This document shows, piece by piece, positions 36,354 through 46,676 of a DNA stretch of 64,000 nt. The translations under genes and the position numbers were made by a program. The first letter of the stretch is position 1; the number at the start of each line of letters is the position of its first letter. The notes below the pieces were generated by a model. The model was not told the DNA's origin. It saw nothing but the letters and a program-made list of their open reading frames with translations, and ran no database searches. The stretch is taken from NCBI RefSeq assembly GCF_014842075.1, contig NZ_JACYVA010000001.1, forward strand, positions 828,278-892,277, read 5' to 3'. The stretch comes from Sphingomonas sp. CFBP 13720 (GTDB lineage: Bacteria; Pseudomonadota; Alphaproteobacteria; Sphingomonadales; Sphingomonadaceae).

Positions 36354-36520
36354 GTCAACCCCTAAAGGGCGCTACCGCCCGCTGTGATGCCACCCGGTAA
36401 AACCGGACAGAGCATGAACGCGCGATGCGCGCCAGGGATGCCTGTGGCCGATAATTCCGACGCTATGATGACACCACCGGACGTGTCCGCGCGGCACCGA
36501 TGCCGACGCGGACAGACCGG

Positions 36521-36787
36521 TCAGACCCGCCGATGCTTCCCGCCGTAGCGCGTCCCGATATAGCTGCCGATCCGGTCCATTTCGGACTTGGCGGCAAGCG
36601 CGGCATTGTTCGGGCACGGCATCGGATCATGCGCCTGATCCGCCGCGCGGGCGGCGACCTTGTCCGCTAGATCTTCGATATCGGCACGCGACAGCAGGTT
36701 CTTTTCGCGCAGCAGGCACAGCAGGCTTTGCAGGATGACGAGGCTCTTCTCGTTGCCCGTCAGGTCGAGCGGTTCCATGTTACCCAT
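36521..36787 (-). CDS. Small cytoplasmic protein, unrecognised
   Basis: An 88-residue helical protein (EKSLVILQSLLCLLREKNLL, ADIEDLADKVAARAADQAHD) with a short C-terminal tail. GAGAGG lies 5 bases before the ATG at 36787. Two Cys are visible (LLCLLR and MPCPNN). The composition is normal for the region and the start is well supported. No family recognised. Confidence 0.7.
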   Translation of the reverse strand: MGNMEPLDLTGNEKSLVILQSLLCLLREKNLLSRADIEDLADKVAARAADQAHDPMPCPNNAALAAKSEMDRIGSYIGTRYGGKHRRV

Positions 36788-36855
36788 CGGTCCTCTCCAT
36801 TATGCTTATACGGAGAGGATATCCCTTTGCGCAATCGATGCAAGCCGCACGGCGG

Positions 36856-38382
36856 TCAGTTCAGCCCCCCGCCCAGCGTACGATACAGCGTGACGAGGTT
36901 CGTCGCCCGCGTCAGCCGCGTCTGGACCAGCGTCTGCCGCGCGGCATAGCTGGTCCGCTGGGCATCCAGCGTGGTCAGGAACGAGTCGACTCCGGCGCGA
37001 TACCGTGCGTCGGACAGGCGCGCGGCCGTTTCCGCGGCACGGGCACGCGCCGTCTGCGCCGCAAGCTGTTCGCCGATCGTGCCGCGCGTCGCCAACGCGT
37101 CGGCGACCTCGCGGAACGCGGTCTGGAGCGTATCCTCATAGGTCGCGACCGCCGCCAGTTGCTGCGCACGGGCAACCTCGACATTCGCCTGCCGGCGTCC
37201 GCCGTCGAACAGCGGCAGCGCGACGGCCGGGCCGATCGAGAAATTGTCGGTCCCCGCCCCGAACAGTCCGCCCAGCGCGGTGCTGATCGTTCCCAGCGTC
37301 GCGGTCAGCGAGATGGTCGGGAACATCGCCGCGCGCGCCGCGCCGATATTGGCGTTGGCGGCGAACAGCCGACGTTCGGACTGCAACACGTCGGGACGGC
37401 GCAGCAGCACGGTCGACTGGACCCCGGTCGGCAGGTCCGACAGCACCGGATCGGCGGTGCCCAGTCCCGTCGTCGGCAGTTGCTCGATCGGCACGGTGGT
37501 GCCGGCCAGCAGATTGACCGCATTCTGATCCTGCGCGATCTGCGCCGTCAGCGCGGCAATGTCGTTGCGCGCCTGCTGATAGTTCGTCTCCGCCTGCTGC
37601 ACTTCCAGTTCGGAGATCACGCCGACACGGAATTGCGCGCGGGTCAGTTCGAGCGAGCGCCCGAAGCTGCCCAACGTATCGCGCGAAATGCGCAGCAGGT
37701 CCTGATCCGCCGCCAGCGTCAGCCACGCCGTCGCGATTTCACCGACCAGCGCGATCCGCGCGGCGCGTTGGGCCTCTTCGGTCGCGAAATATTGCTGGAG
37801 CGCCGCCTGCGACAGGTTGCGGACCCGACCGAACAGATCGAGTTCGAACGCCGAGAAGCCGACCGATGCCTGATAGATTTCCAGATTGCCCGCGGATGTC
37901 GTGGCTGCGGCGCCGCCGCCGACACCACCGGCCCCGGCACCGCCGCCGGTGCCGCCGGTCGCACCACCTGCGCCCCCCGCCGCGCCGCCGGCCGCACCGC
38001 CCGCCGCGCCGAACGGGTTGTTGGTATAGATCAGGCCGCCATTGACCGACGTCGTCGGCACCCGGTCGGCGCGCGTCACCCGGTACTGCGCCCGCGCCTC
38101 GAGGACGTTGGCGGCGGTGACGCGCAGGTCGCGGTTGTTTTCCAGCGCGGTCGATATCACCGCCTGCAACCGGGGATCGACGAAGAAATCGCGATACCCG
38201 ATGCGGGTAACATCGACCTGTTCCGGCCCGAGCGGCGGATAGGCACCGCCCTGCGGCAGGGTCAGCGGGATCGCGCCTTCGGGGCGAACGTTGGCGGGCG
38301 CGAGGTTGCATCCCGCCAGCGCCGTCGTCGCGGCGAGGAGGAGGATGGTACGCACGGTCATCGGATTCCTGCTCATGGTCAT
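36856..38382 (-). CDS. Outer-membrane efflux lipoprotein, NodT/OprM family
   Basis: TolC-like channel subunit of the adjacent RND pump, 508 residues. Lipobox LAGC at Cys25 ([11 protein letters not shown]). The two TolC repeats are visible: [20 protein letters not shown] with [12 protein letters not shown], then [20 protein letters not shown] with a [13 protein letters not shown] segment. A 36-residue almost pure Gly/Ala/Thr stretch (residues 125-160, 37903-38010) interrupts the first repeat where an extracellular loop is expected, which is unusual. Its ATG overlaps the pump stop (ATGA). Confidence 0.94.
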   Translation of the reverse strand: MTMSRNPMTVRTILLLAATTALAGCNLAPANVRPEGAIPLTLPQGGAYPPLGPEQVDVTRIGYRDFFVDPRLQAVISTALENNRDLRVTAANVLEARAQYRVTRADRVPTTSVNGGLIYTNNPFGAAGGAAGGAAGGAGGATGGTGGGAGAGGVGGGAAATTSAGNLEIYQASVGFSAFELDLFGRVRNLSQAALQQYFATEEAQRAARIALVGEIATAWLTLAADQDLLRISRDTLGSFGRSLELTRAQFRVGVISELEVQQAETNYQQARNDIAALTAQIAQDQNAVNLLAGTTVPIEQLPTTGLGTADPVLSDLPTGVQSTVLLRRPDVLQSERRLFAANANIGAARAAMFPTISLTATLGTISTALGGLFGAGTDNFSIGPAVALPLFDGGRRQANVEVARAQQLAAVATYEDTLQTAFREVADALATRGTIGEQLAAQTARARAAETAARLSDARYRAGVDSFLTTLDAQRTSYAARQTLVQTRLTRATNLVTLYRTLGGGLN

Positions 38383-41300
38383 GCCCCCTGCGGCGCGGTG
38401 CCGCCATCGGAGGACCGGTTGCCGCCATCGGGTTCGATATCGCGATTGGCGGTCGGCTTGTCCTCGCCGTGATGGCCGAACAGGCGCAGGACGACGACGA
38501 AGAACATCGGCACGAAGAAGATCGCCAGCACGGTGGCCGACAACATGCCGCCCACGACCGCGCGACCGATCGCGTTCTGTCCGCCCGCACCGGCCCCGGT
38601 GGTCAATGCCAGCGGCATCACGCCGAAGATGAACGCAAGACTGGTCATCAGGATCGGACGAAGCCGCAGCTTCGCTGCCTCCACCGCCGCATCGAACGCG
38701 TTCATGCCGTCACCCATCCGTTCCTCGGCGAACTCCACGATCAGGATCGCGTTCTTCGCCGACACGCCGATCGTGGTGATCAGACCGACCTGGAGATAGA
38801 TGTCGTTGTTCAGCTTCGTCAGCAGCGCGGCAAGCAGTGCGCCGACGATACCGAGCGGCACGACCAGCATGACCGAGATCGGCACCGACCAGCTTTCGTA
38901 CAGTGCGGCAAGACACAGGAACACGATCAACAGCGACAGGCCGTACAGCGCGGGCGCCTGCCCCCCGGACAACCGCTCCTCATAGCTGAGGCCGGTCCAT
39001 TCGAGTGACGTGCCCGGTGGCAGCTTGGCATGGATCGCCTCCATCGCCTTCATCGCCGCACCCGTGCTTACGCCCGGCTTCGGCGCCCCCTGAAGCTGCA
39101 TCGCGGGCTGTCCGTTATAGCGGGTGAGCTGCGCGGGTGCCTGCGTCCAGGTCAGCGTCGAGAAGGCGGTATAGGGGGCCATCTGTCCGCTATCGCCGCG
39201 GATGAAGAAGTCGCCGATATCCTCCGGCCGCTGACGATAGGGTTCGTCGGCCTGGACATAGACGCGCTTCACGCGACCGCGATCGATGAAGTCGTTGACA
39301 TAGGCACCACCCCACGCCGTCGCGATGGTCGAGTTGACCTGCGCAAGATCGAGACCCAACGCGCGTGCCTTGTCCTGATCGATATCGACCCGAAGCTGCG
39401 GTGCGTCGTCGAGGCTCAGCGGACGGACCTGCGCGACGCTGGCATCCTGCATCGACATGCCCAGCATCATGTTACGCGCGGCGAGCAGCCGTTCGTGACC
39501 GATGCCACCGGTATCGACCAGCTGAAGGTCGAACCCGGTCGCGTTGCCCAGTTCCTGCACGGCGGGCGGCACGATCGCAAAGATCATCGCGTCCTTGAAG
39601 CCCGACAGCGCGCCCATTGCGCGACCGGCGATCGACTGCGCGCTGTTCTCGGCGCCGGGCCGTTCTTCCCAGTCCTTCAACCGGACGAACGCCAGACCGG
39701 CATTCTGCCCCTGTCCCGCGAACGAGAAGCCATTGATCGTGAACACGCCGGTGACGTTCGCCGCCTCGTTCTTCAGGATATGCTCGCGCACCCGGGTCAG
39801 TGCCAGTTCGGTCCGCGCCGACGTGGCACCCGACGGCCCCTGGACCAGCACGACCACGCCGCCCTGATCCTCGTCCGGCAGGAAGCCCGAAGGCAACCGG
39901 ACGAACAGCAGCACCATCAGCGCGACGATGCCGGCATAGATCAGCAGCGACCATTTCCATCCGCGCGCGGTGCGCTTCACGCCGCGTTCGTACTTCTGCG
40001 TGCCGCGATCGAACTTGTCGTTGAACCAGCGGAAGAAGCGCGCGAGCAACCCGTTACCCTGACCGTGCTTTTCGGGGTCGTGCGGCTTCAGGATCGTGGC
40101 GCACAACGCGGGCGTCAGCACCAGTGCGACGATGACCGACAACACCATCGCCGACACGATCGTGATCGAGAACTGGCGATAGATCACGCCGGTCGATCCG
40201 CCAAAAAACGCCATCGGCAGGAACACCGCCGACAGGACAAGGCCGATGCCGACCAGCGCGCCGGTGATCTCGTCCATCGACTTGCGTGCGGCTTCGCGCG
40301 GGGACAGCCCCTCGGTCTGGATCAGGCGTTCGACGTTCTCGACCACCACGATCGCGTCATCGACCAATAGACCGATCGCCAGCACCATGCCGAACAACGT
40401 CAGCGTGTTGATGGTGAACCCGGCCAGCGCCATGATGCCGAACGTTCCGAGCAGCACGACCGGAACCGCGATCGTCGGGATCAACGTGGCGCGCCAGTTC
40501 TGAAGGAACAGGAACATCACGAGGAAGACGAGTACGACGGCCTCGACAAGCGTTTCGATCACCTGCTTGATCGACAGGCGCACGAACGGCGTGGTGTCGA
40601 GCGGATAGATGATGTCGATGCCCGCCGGGAACCCCTTGGCGATTTCGGTCATCTGTTCCTTGACGGCATCGACCGTGCCGAGCGCGTTGGCACCCGGCGC
40701 CAGCCGGACGCCGAAGCCCGCCGCCGGCTTGCCGTTCCACAAGGTCGAGAAGCCGTAATTCTCGGCACCCAGCTCGACGCGCGCGACGTCGGACAGGCGC
40801 ACGACCGCGCCGCCCGCATTGGTCTTCAACCGGATCGCGGCGAACTGCTCGGGCGTCTGGAGCCGCGACTGCACCGAAACGGTGGCATTGAGCATCTGGT
40901 CCTTGGGCGCGGGCTGCGCACCCAATTGTCCGGCGGAAACCTGTGCGTTCTGCGCCTGCAACGCCTGCGTCACGTCGGCGACGGTCAGCGCATAGTTGTT
41001 CAGCTTGAGCGGATCGAGCCAGATGCGCATCGCATATTGCGATCCGAACACCTGAAGTTCACCGACGCCCGACACACGGCTGATCGGGTCCTGGATCTGC
41101 GACGAGATGATGTCGGCAAGGTCGGACGCGCTCTTCGAACCGTCCTGCGACACCATGCCGACGACCAGCAGGAAGCTGGCGGACGATTTCGCGACGCGGA
41201 TACCCTGTTGCTGGACTTCCTGCGGCAACAGCGGCGTCGCGGCCTGCAGCTTGTTCTGGACCTGCACCTGCGCGATGTCGGGATCGGTGCCCTGTTCGAA

Positions 41301-41579
41301 CGTCAGGGTGATGGTCACCGTGCCCGCCGACGAGGACGAGGACGAAAAATAGCGAAGGTTGTCGATGCCCTTCAGCTGCTGTTCGATGATCTGCGTCGTC
41401 GTGTTTTCAAGCGTGGTCGCATCCGCACCCGGATAGGTCGCGGAAATGGACACCGCAGGCGGCGCGATTTCGGGGAACTGCGCGATCGGCAGCGAACGGA
41501 TGGCGAGGATGCCGAACAGCATCAGCCCGACCGCGATGACCCATGCGAAGATGGGACGGTCGATGAAATAGCGTGACAT
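38379..41579 (-). CDS. RND multidrug efflux permease, HAE1 family
   Basis: Proton-driven inner-membrane pump, 1066 residues, with the AcrB/MexB plan: an N-terminal helix ([20 protein letters not shown]), a large periplasmic domain, and the proton-relay motif [18 protein letters not shown] second helical block near the end runs from [20 protein letters not shown] to [20 protein letters not shown]. The AcrB-type length and motifs fix the family. Substrates are likely hydrophobic drugs or detergents, which is inference. It is the middle gene between adaptor (6-bp gap) and channel (4-bp overlap). Confidence 0.96.
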   Translation of the reverse strand: MSRYFIDRPIFAWVIAVGLMLFGILAIRSLPIAQFPEIAPPAVSISATYPGADATTLENTTTQIIEQQLKGIDNLRYFSSSSSSAGTVTITLTFEQGTDPDIAQVQVQNKLQAATPLLPQEVQQQGIRVAKSSASFLLVVGMVSQDGSKSASDLADIISSQIQDPISRVSGVGELQVFGSQYAMRIWLDPLKLNNYALTVADVTQALQAQNAQVSAGQLGAQPAPKDQMLNATVSVQSRLQTPEQFAAIRLKTNAGGAVVRLSDVARVELGAENYGFSTLWNGKPAAGFGVRLAPGANALGTVDAVKEQMTEIAKGFPAGIDIIYPLDTTPFVRLSIKQVIETLVEAVVLVFLVMFLFLQNWRATLIPTIAVPVVLLGTFGIMALAGFTINTLTLFGMVLAIGLLVDDAIVVVENVERLIQTEGLSPREAARKSMDEITGALVGIGLVLSAVFLPMAFFGGSTGVIYRQFSITIVSAMVLSVIVALVLTPALCATILKPHDPEKHGQGNGLLARFFRWFNDKFDRGTQKYERGVKRTARGWKWSLLIYAGIVALMVLLFVRLPSGFLPDEDQGGVVVLVQGPSGATSARTELALTRVREHILKNEAANVTGVFTINGFSFAGQGQNAGLAFVRLKDWEERPGAENSAQSIAGRAMGALSGFKDAMIFAIVPPAVQELGNATGFDLQLVDTGGIGHERLLAARNMMLGMSMQDASVAQVRPLSLDDAPQLRVDIDQDKARALGLDLAQVNSTIATAWGGAYVNDFIDRGRVKRVYVQADEPYRQRPEDIGDFFIRGDSGQMAPYTAFSTLTWTQAPAQLTRYNGQPAMQLQGAPKPGVSTGAAMKAMEAIHAKLPPGTSLEWTGLSYEERLSGGQAPALYGLSLLIVFLCLAALYESWSVPISVMLVVPLGIVGALLAALLTKLNNDIYLQVGLITTIGVSAKNAILIVEFAEERMGDGMNAFDAAVEAAKLRLRPILMTSLAFIFGVMPLALTTGAGAGGQNAIGRAVVGGMLSATVLAIFFVPMFFVVVLRLFGHHGEDKPTANRDIEPDGGNRSSDGGTAPQGA

Positions 41580-41585
41580 GCTGGC

Positions 41586-42770
41586 TTACTTCGCCTGTGC
41601 CTGGGGCGCGCCGGCCGGGGCGGCACCCTGTGGTCCCTGCCCCGCCGTCTGCGGCGTCCATTGATAGCCCTTGACCGGGGTCCCGGGCTGGAGGTTCTGC
41701 GCGCCTTCGACCACGATCCGGTCGCCGGCCTTCAGCCCGCCGGTCACCAGCCATGCGTCGCCGATCGTACGGCTGGTCTGGATCGGACGCGGCGTCAGCT
41801 TGCCGTCGGCGCCGATCACCATGACCGTCGCGTTCCCCTTGGGATCGCGCGTCACGCCGCGCTGGGGTGCGAGGATCGCGGCGGACTGCGTTCCTTCGAC
41901 CAGTTCGGCGCGGACATACATGCCCGGCAGCAACAATCCGCGCGGATTGGCGAACACGGCGCGGATCGCCTGCGTCCCCGTCGCCGGATCGACCGTGACG
42001 TCGGTGAACTTCAGCGTCCCCTCGATCGGATAGGTGCTGCCATCCTCCAGCTTCAGCCGGACACGGGCCGCGCCCGCACCGCGCGAAACGCCGCCGCCCA
42101 TGATCTGCTGACGCAGCTTGAGAAGATCGGCGCTCGACTGCTGGATATCCACAAACACCGGATCGATTCGCGAGATGGTCGTCAGCGGGTCGGCCTGGGC
42201 AGCCGATACCAGTGCGCCGGTGGTGAACACCGAACGTCCGATCCGACCCGAAATGGGTGCGGTGATCGTGGTACGCGCCAGATCGATCTGCGCCTGATTC
42301 AGCGCGGCACGCTGTGCGGCGATATCCGCCTCGGCCTGCTGCGCGCCGGTCGTCGCATTCTCGTATTCCTGTTTCGAGATCGCGTTGATCCGCACCAGTT
42401 CGCCGTATCGCCGTGCGAGGTTGCGGGTCGAGGCGATCGCCGCCTGCGCCCGGGACAGCGCGGCGCGCGCACTGGCGACCGACGCCTGATACGGCGACGG
42501 GTCGATGCGATAGAGCGGCTGGCCCTTGCGGACGAAGTCGCCTTCCTGGAACAGCCGGGCGAGGACGAGGCCGTTGACCTGCGGCCGGACGTCGGACGTC
42601 TCGAACGCGGACGTCCGCCCGGGCAGTTCGGTGGTCAGCGTGACGGCTTGCGGCTGGACGGTCACGAAACCGACCTGCGGCGGACCCTGCGGCGCCGCCT
42701 GTTGCGGCTGGCCGCCGCCACAGGCCGACAGAAGGAGCGCCACGGCCAGAGGTGCAACGCGATTTTTCAT
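41586..42770 (-). CDS. RND efflux periplasmic adaptor (MFP)
   Basis: Membrane-fusion lipoprotein of 394 residues, bridging the pump to the outer-membrane channel. Lipobox LSAC gives Cys17 (LLLSACGGG). Lipoyl-type half-motifs are VNGLVLARLFQEGDFVRKGQ and TTITAPISGRIGRSVFTTGA, joined by an alpha-hairpin rich in Ala/Gln (LNQAQIDLAR). The C-terminal end is a long Gln/Pro/Ala-rich tail. The ATG at 42770 is chosen because the signal begins there. The operator palindrome lies 29 bp upstream, so the operon is probably TetR-controlled. Confidence 0.95.
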   Translation of the reverse strand: MKNRVAPLAVALLLSACGGGQPQQAAPQGPPQVGFVTVQPQAVTLTTELPGRTSAFETSDVRPQVNGLVLARLFQEGDFVRKGQPLYRIDPSPYQASVASARAALSRAQAAIASTRNLARRYGELVRINAISKQEYENATTGAQQAEADIAAQRAALNQAQIDLARTTITAPISGRIGRSVFTTGALVSAAQADPLTTISRIDPVFVDIQQSSADLLKLRQQIMGGGVSRGAGAARVRLKLEDGSTYPIEGTLKFTDVTVDPATGTQAIRAVFANPRGLLLPGMYVRAELVEGTQSAAILAPQRGVTRDPKGNATVMVIGADGKLTPRPIQTSRTIGDAWLVTGGLKAGDRIVVEGAQNLQPGTPVKGYQWTPQTAGQGPQGAAPAGAPQAQAK

Positions 42771-42798
42771 GAACGTCCCCGAAGGATGTGCTAACACC

Positions 42799-42818
42799 GT
42801 GAGTGATCGATCACTCAC
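42799..42818. promoter_or_regulatory. Perfect 20-bp palindrome, likely TetR operator
   Basis: GTGAGTGATCGATCACTCAC is a perfect dyad of two 10-bp arms. It lies 29 bp before the adaptor start (minus) and 61 bp before the TetR-type gene (plus). Self-complementary sites of this size between a tetR gene and its efflux operon are the usual arrangement for autoregulated local repression. Confidence 0.8.
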
Positions 42819-42878
42819 ACATTGGCGGCGCGTACGCCGTCCGATATAAAGTGGCAAGGGCTTACGGGTGAATCTAAC

Positions 42879-43505
42879 GTGAATTTGTTGCATTGCGGCG
42901 ACGCATGCCGGGCCAGCCGCGCGGTGGCCCGGCGTGAAAAGCTGGTATCGGTCGCGCGGAAACTGTTTGCGGATCATGGGTTTCAAGGCACCGGCGTGGC
43001 GCAGTTGGCCGCCGTGTCGGGGATCAAGGTCGGGCAGATTTATCGCGACTTCGACGACAAGGAAGCGATCGTCGCCGAGATCGTCGAAAGCGACCTGTCG
43101 ACGTTCCTGCACGAAGCCGAACTGTCCGCTGCGGTCGAGTCGGGCGACGTGCCGGCGATCCGTAAGTGGATCCAGTTGTTCGTCCAGTGCGAGGGAAGCC
43201 GCGATGCGCGCACCCTGATGCCCGAAATCATCGCCGAATCGGCGCGCAACGCGCGGATCGCGTGTATCTCCCATGCGATCCATCATCGGGTGAAGACCGC
43301 GCTGAACATCGCGATCGAGGCGCTGGCCCCCCGCCCCGAACAGGCAGAGCGCAGGGCGCAGCTTGCCGACCTGATCCTGACCGTAGGCGCCGGTATGATG
43401 CACCGTCGCATCGCAGATCCCGATTTCGACGAGGATGCGACCCGCATCCGCATGCTGACCCTGATCGATCGCCTGATCGACGATCTGCTGATCGCGTCAG
43501 AATAG
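42879..43505 (+). CDS. TetR/AcrR-family regulator
   Basis: Local repressor of about 208 residues divergent from the RND efflux operon. The N-terminal helix-turn-helix is typical: ARKLFADHGFQGTGVAQLAA, then VSGIKVGQIYRDFDDKEAIV. The C-terminal ligand-binding half is less conserved. Start uncertain: I took the GTG at 42879; a TTG at 42822 is alternative but lies almost on the operator. The perfect palindrome at 42799-42818 is its probable binding site. Confidence 0.88.
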   Translation: MNLLHCGDACRASRAVARREKLVSVARKLFADHGFQGTGVAQLAAVSGIKVGQIYRDFDDKEAIVAEIVESDLSTFLHEAELSAAVESGDVPAIRKWIQLFVQCEGSRDARTLMPEIIAESARNARIACISHAIHHRVKTALNIAIEALAPRPEQAERRAQLADLILTVGAGMMHRRIADPDFDEDATRIRMLTLIDRLIDDLLIASE

Positions 43506-43582
43506 GACTCTGTCCGCAAGAGACTATTGAAATCCAGCTACTTGAGCGTATTTGAAAGAGGCGCTCCCTTGCGTCGTATCGG

Positions 43583-44140
43583 TCAAGGTTTGACGGACTC
43601 GATCTCCGGCGAGCCTTGACCGGTAAGCGCCCGTTCCAGAACGATAAAATCAAGGTCGAGCGTTTTCGGTACGCCGAATCGCCGGTCGTCGAGTGGGAAC
43701 GCCCGTTCTTCTCCGGTGCGGCGATAGCCACGCCGTTCGTACCATGCGATCAATTCGGCGCGCCGACGGATGACCGTCATCTCCATTGTCTTTGACGCGT
43801 AATCATCGCGTGCAACCCGTTCCGCCGCTGCGATCAATCGCCGGCCCAGCCCCAGCGCCTGTCCGTCGGGCCGTACCGCCAGCAATCCCAGCGCACAACG
43901 CCCGCCGTCGACCCGCGTGACCTGCACGCATCCGGCCCCGTCGCCGGCGATCAGGATGCGGCAGGCGGGATCGGACAGGACGGCGGACAGCAGTTCCGCG
44001 TCGGTTCGCTGTCCGCCCAGCAGATCGGCTTCGTGCGTCCAGCCGCCCCGCGCCGAGTCTCCGCGATAGGCGCTTTCGACCAGCGCATGCAGGGACGGTA
44101 CGTCGGCAATCGTGGCCGGGCGGATCAGGGGCGGCTCCAT
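43583..44140 (-). CDS. GNAT-family N-acetyltransferase
   Basis: A 185-residue acetyltransferase. The fold is evident from TIADVPSLHALVESAYRGDS at the N-terminus, the acetyl-CoA-binding LGLLAVRPDGQALGLGRRLI with its R/Q-x-x-G-x-G/A loop, and AWYERRGYRRTGEERAFPLD. Substrate unknown. Its 5' end overlaps the 3' end of the NodT gene by 16 bp, so it is probably the last gene of that efflux transcript. Confidence 0.88.
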   Translation of the reverse strand: MEPPLIRPATIADVPSLHALVESAYRGDSARGGWTHEADLLGGQRTDAELLSAVLSDPACRILIAGDGAGCVQVTRVDGGRCALGLLAVRPDGQALGLGRRLIAAAERVARDDYASKTMEMTVIRRRAELIAWYERRGYRRTGEERAFPLDDRRFGVPKTLDLDFIVLERALTGQGSPEIESVKP

Positions 44141-45540
44141 CCCCCGCCCATAGCCTGATACAGGGCGACACGCGCGGTCAATTGGTCGGCACGCACCTGT
44201 TCGAGCGCCAGTTCGGCGTTGAACAGCGCGCGTTGCGCATCGAGTTGTTCGAGATAGGGGCTGTATCCGGCGCGGTAACGGTTGGTGGCATGGCGCAGGG
44301 TTTCCGCCAGCGCGGCGCGTTGATCCTCCAGTGCGCGGCGTTGTTCGGCAAGCCGGTCGATCGCGGCCAGCGCGTCCTCGACCTCGCGGAACGCGGTCAG
44401 TGCGGTACGCTGGTACGCGAACGCCGCCTGGTCGCGCCGCGCGGCGGCGGTGTCCAGTCCGGCACGCAATTGGCCACCCCGGAACAGGGGCGCGAGAATG
44501 CTGGCCCCGACCGACCAGATGCCGACCGGGTTAGGCAAGGAACTCGACAGGACTTCGCCGGTCGATCCGGTCAGGCGCAGCGACGGCAGGAATTGCGAGC
44601 GTGCCGCCGCCAGCGTCGCGTCGCTCGCCGCCAAAGTCGACTCGGCTTGCGCGATGTCGGGCCGGCGGCGCAACAATTCCGACGGCAACCCGGCGGGGAT
44701 CGGCGGCGGGACCAGCCGATCGATCGACGCCCCCCGATCGATATCGCGCGGCGCGGTGCCGGTCAGCAGCGCGATCGCGTTCTCCTGTCGCCGGGCCAGC
44801 AGTTCCAATTGTGGAAGCGTCTGAGTCACGCCGGCATATTCGGCCTGCGCCTGTCGCAATTCGAGTTGCGAGGTATAGCCGGCCTCGGCGCGCGACCGGG
44901 CGATGCGCAGTGCCTCGGCACGCGACGCGATCGTGCGGCGGACGGTGTCGATTCGCGCGTCCAGACCGCGCAGCGTGATATAGCCGCTGGCGGTGGCGGC
45001 GGCGACCGACAGGCGGGTCGCATCGGCGGCAGCGACGGCGGCATCGCCCGACAGGCGCGCGGCGGCGATCTGGCTGGAGACGCGACCGAACAGGTCGACT
45101 TCATAGGCCGACTGGAACACGGGTTGCAGCGACGTACCGGTGCTCGCGCTGCCGAACGCATTGAGCGCGCGCTGTTCGATCAATCCGGCCCCGGCATCGA
45201 GCGTTGGATAGCGCGCGGCGCGAACCAGCGATTCCTGCGCGCGCGCCTCCGCGATCCGCGCGGCGGCGATCGCGATGTCGGGATTGTTGGCCAGCGCCGC
45301 CGTCACCAGCCGCGACAGTTCGGGGTCGCCGAACCGGTCCCACCATCCGGCGTCGATCGCAGCGGTGCCGGGAATCGTCGTGCGCCACGACGGCGGCGCC
45401 ACCACGGCGGCGGCCTGTGGACGGGGACGGTCGGGCGGCGTGCAGCCGGCGAGGGTCACGAGCGCGAGCAGGACGCCCGCCTTTGCCCCCCTGCCACCGG
45501 TCCGACGCGCCGATCCGATCCGCCGAGCGAAGTGCTTCAT
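44125..45540 (-). CDS. Outer-membrane efflux lipoprotein, NodT family
   Basis: Channel subunit of the EmrAB-type operon, 471 residues. Lipobox LAGC (LVTLAGCTPP) near residue 33. Typical TolC/NodT segments are ALANNPDIAIAAARIAEARA, AYEVDLFGRVSSQIAAARLS and RPDIAQAESTLAASDATLAA. The ATG at 45540 overlaps the stop of the adaptor (ATGA). The frame itself stays open further upstream in a shadow-like composition, so the true start should not be placed there. Confidence 0.92.
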   Translation of the reverse strand: MKHFARRIGSARRTGGRGAKAGVLLALVTLAGCTPPDRPRPQAAAVVAPPSWRTTIPGTAAIDAGWWDRFGDPELSRLVTAALANNPDIAIAAARIAEARAQESLVRAARYPTLDAGAGLIEQRALNAFGSASTGTSLQPVFQSAYEVDLFGRVSSQIAAARLSGDAAVAAADATRLSVAAATASGYITLRGLDARIDTVRRTIASRAEALRIARSRAEAGYTSQLELRQAQAEYAGVTQTLPQLELLARRQENAIALLTGTAPRDIDRGASIDRLVPPPIPAGLPSELLRRRPDIAQAESTLAASDATLAAARSQFLPSLRLTGSTGEVLSSSLPNPVGIWSVGASILAPLFRGGQLRAGLDTAAARRDQAAFAYQRTALTAFREVEDALAAIDRLAEQRRALEDQRAALAETLRHATNRYRAGYSPYLEQLDAQRALFNAELALEQVRADQLTARVALYQAMGGGWSRP

Positions 45541-46676
45541 CGCCGTGCCGCCGGCGATACGCCGCCGCGCGTATCGACCCTTGCCTCCACCGACATTCCG
45601 GGGCGCAGCCGTGAGAACAGCGGGTCTTTGGGATCGATCGCGATCCGCACCGGAATACGCTGCGCCACCTTCACGAAATTGCCGGTGGCATTGTCCGCGC
45701 GGATCACCGCGAATTCGTTCGCTGCGGCGGGCGCGATGCGTTCCACGCGACCGCGCAGTTCGGCGCGGTCGAGCGCGTCGACGCGAATCGTCGCCGGCTG
45801 CCCCGCCGCCATGCGCGCGGTCTGAGCTTCCTTGAAGTTCGCCGTCACCCATACGCTCGCGGGAACGAGGAACATCAACTGCGTCCCCGCCGTCACATAC
45901 TGACCCAGCCGTACCCCGACCTCGCCCAGCCGCCCGTCCTGCGGTGCGCGGATGACGGTGTTGGCAAGATCGATCTGCGCAAGGCGAACCGCCGCGCGGG
46001 CGTTGGCCACGCCGGCCTCCAGCCCGCCGCGACCGACCTCGACCGTGCGGACCTGTTCCTGTGCCACGCTGCGTTGCGCCTGCGCCTGTGCGACACCTGC
46101 CTCTGCCGCGCGCAGGGCCGCCAGCGTCTGGTCGCGTTCGCGAAACGATACCGATCCTTCGCGTACCAGATCGTCGACGCGCGCCATGTCGGCCTGCGCC
46201 CGCACCAGCTGTGCACGGGCATTCGCGACCGCCGCCGCCTGTCCGCCCAGCGTCGCCTCGCTCGATCGGCTGCTCTGGCGCGAATTGGCGAGATTCGCCT
46301 GCTGCGCCGACAATTGCGCCAGCGCCTGTTCGACGCGCTGGCGATAGATGCGGTCGTCGATCCGCGCCAGCACCTGACCCGCGCGCACGGTTTCGAAATC
46401 GCGCACCAGCACCTGTGTCACATACCCGTTGACCTGCGGCGCGATCACCGTGGTCTGACCGCGGACATAAGCGTTGTCGGTCGCCTGCACCACGCTGCCG
46501 AACGGCCACAGCCCCCATGCATAGAGCGACAGGAATACGCCGCCCAGCAACAGCGCGACGAAGCCGATCGTGGATTTCAGGCTGCCGCGCGGCGGTGCCC
46601 AGCCACGCGCGCGGGCCGGCTCGACGGGAGTCTCGACCGGATCGGCGAGTCGTTCGGGGGGGGATGCGTCGGTCAT
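45537..46676 (-). CDS. HlyD/EmrA-family efflux adaptor
   Basis: Membrane-fusion protein of 379 residues. An N-terminal Pro/Arg-rich cytoplasmic segment is followed by one helix (STIGFVALLLGGVFLSLYAW). Lipoyl half-motifs are VIAPQVNGYVTQVLVRDFET and TVIRAPQDGRLGEVGVRLGQ, around an Ala/Gln/Arg-rich hairpin. Absence of a lipobox plus a single N-terminal helix is the EmrA pattern. It lies between the transporter and the NodT channel, with 4-bp ATGA overlaps on both sides, giving a strictly coupled EmrB-EmrA-NodT operon. Confidence 0.93.
   Translation of the reverse strand: MTDASPPERLADPVETPVEPARARGWAPPRGSLKSTIGFVALLLGGVFLSLYAWGLWPFGSVVQATDNAYVRGQTTVIAPQVNGYVTQVLVRDFETVRAGQVLARIDDRIYRQRVEQALAQLSAQQANLANSRQSSRSSEATLGGQAAAVANARAQLVRAQADMARVDDLVREGSVSFRERDQTLAALRAAEAGVAQAQAQRSVAQEQVRTVEVGRGGLEAGVANARAAVRLAQIDLANTVIRAPQDGRLGEVGVRLGQYVTAGTQLMFLVPASVWVTANFKEAQTARMAAGQPATIRVDALDRAELRGRVERIAPAAANEFAVIRADNATGNFVKVAQRIPVRIAIDPKDPLFSRLRPGMSVEARVDTRGGVSPAARR

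Noticed and set aside
43580..43622. 9-bp inverted repeat CGGTCAAGG / CCTTGACCG near the end of the GNAT gene
   Set aside because: It lies mostly inside coding sequence with a 25-base loop and no T-run, so a terminator role is not supported.
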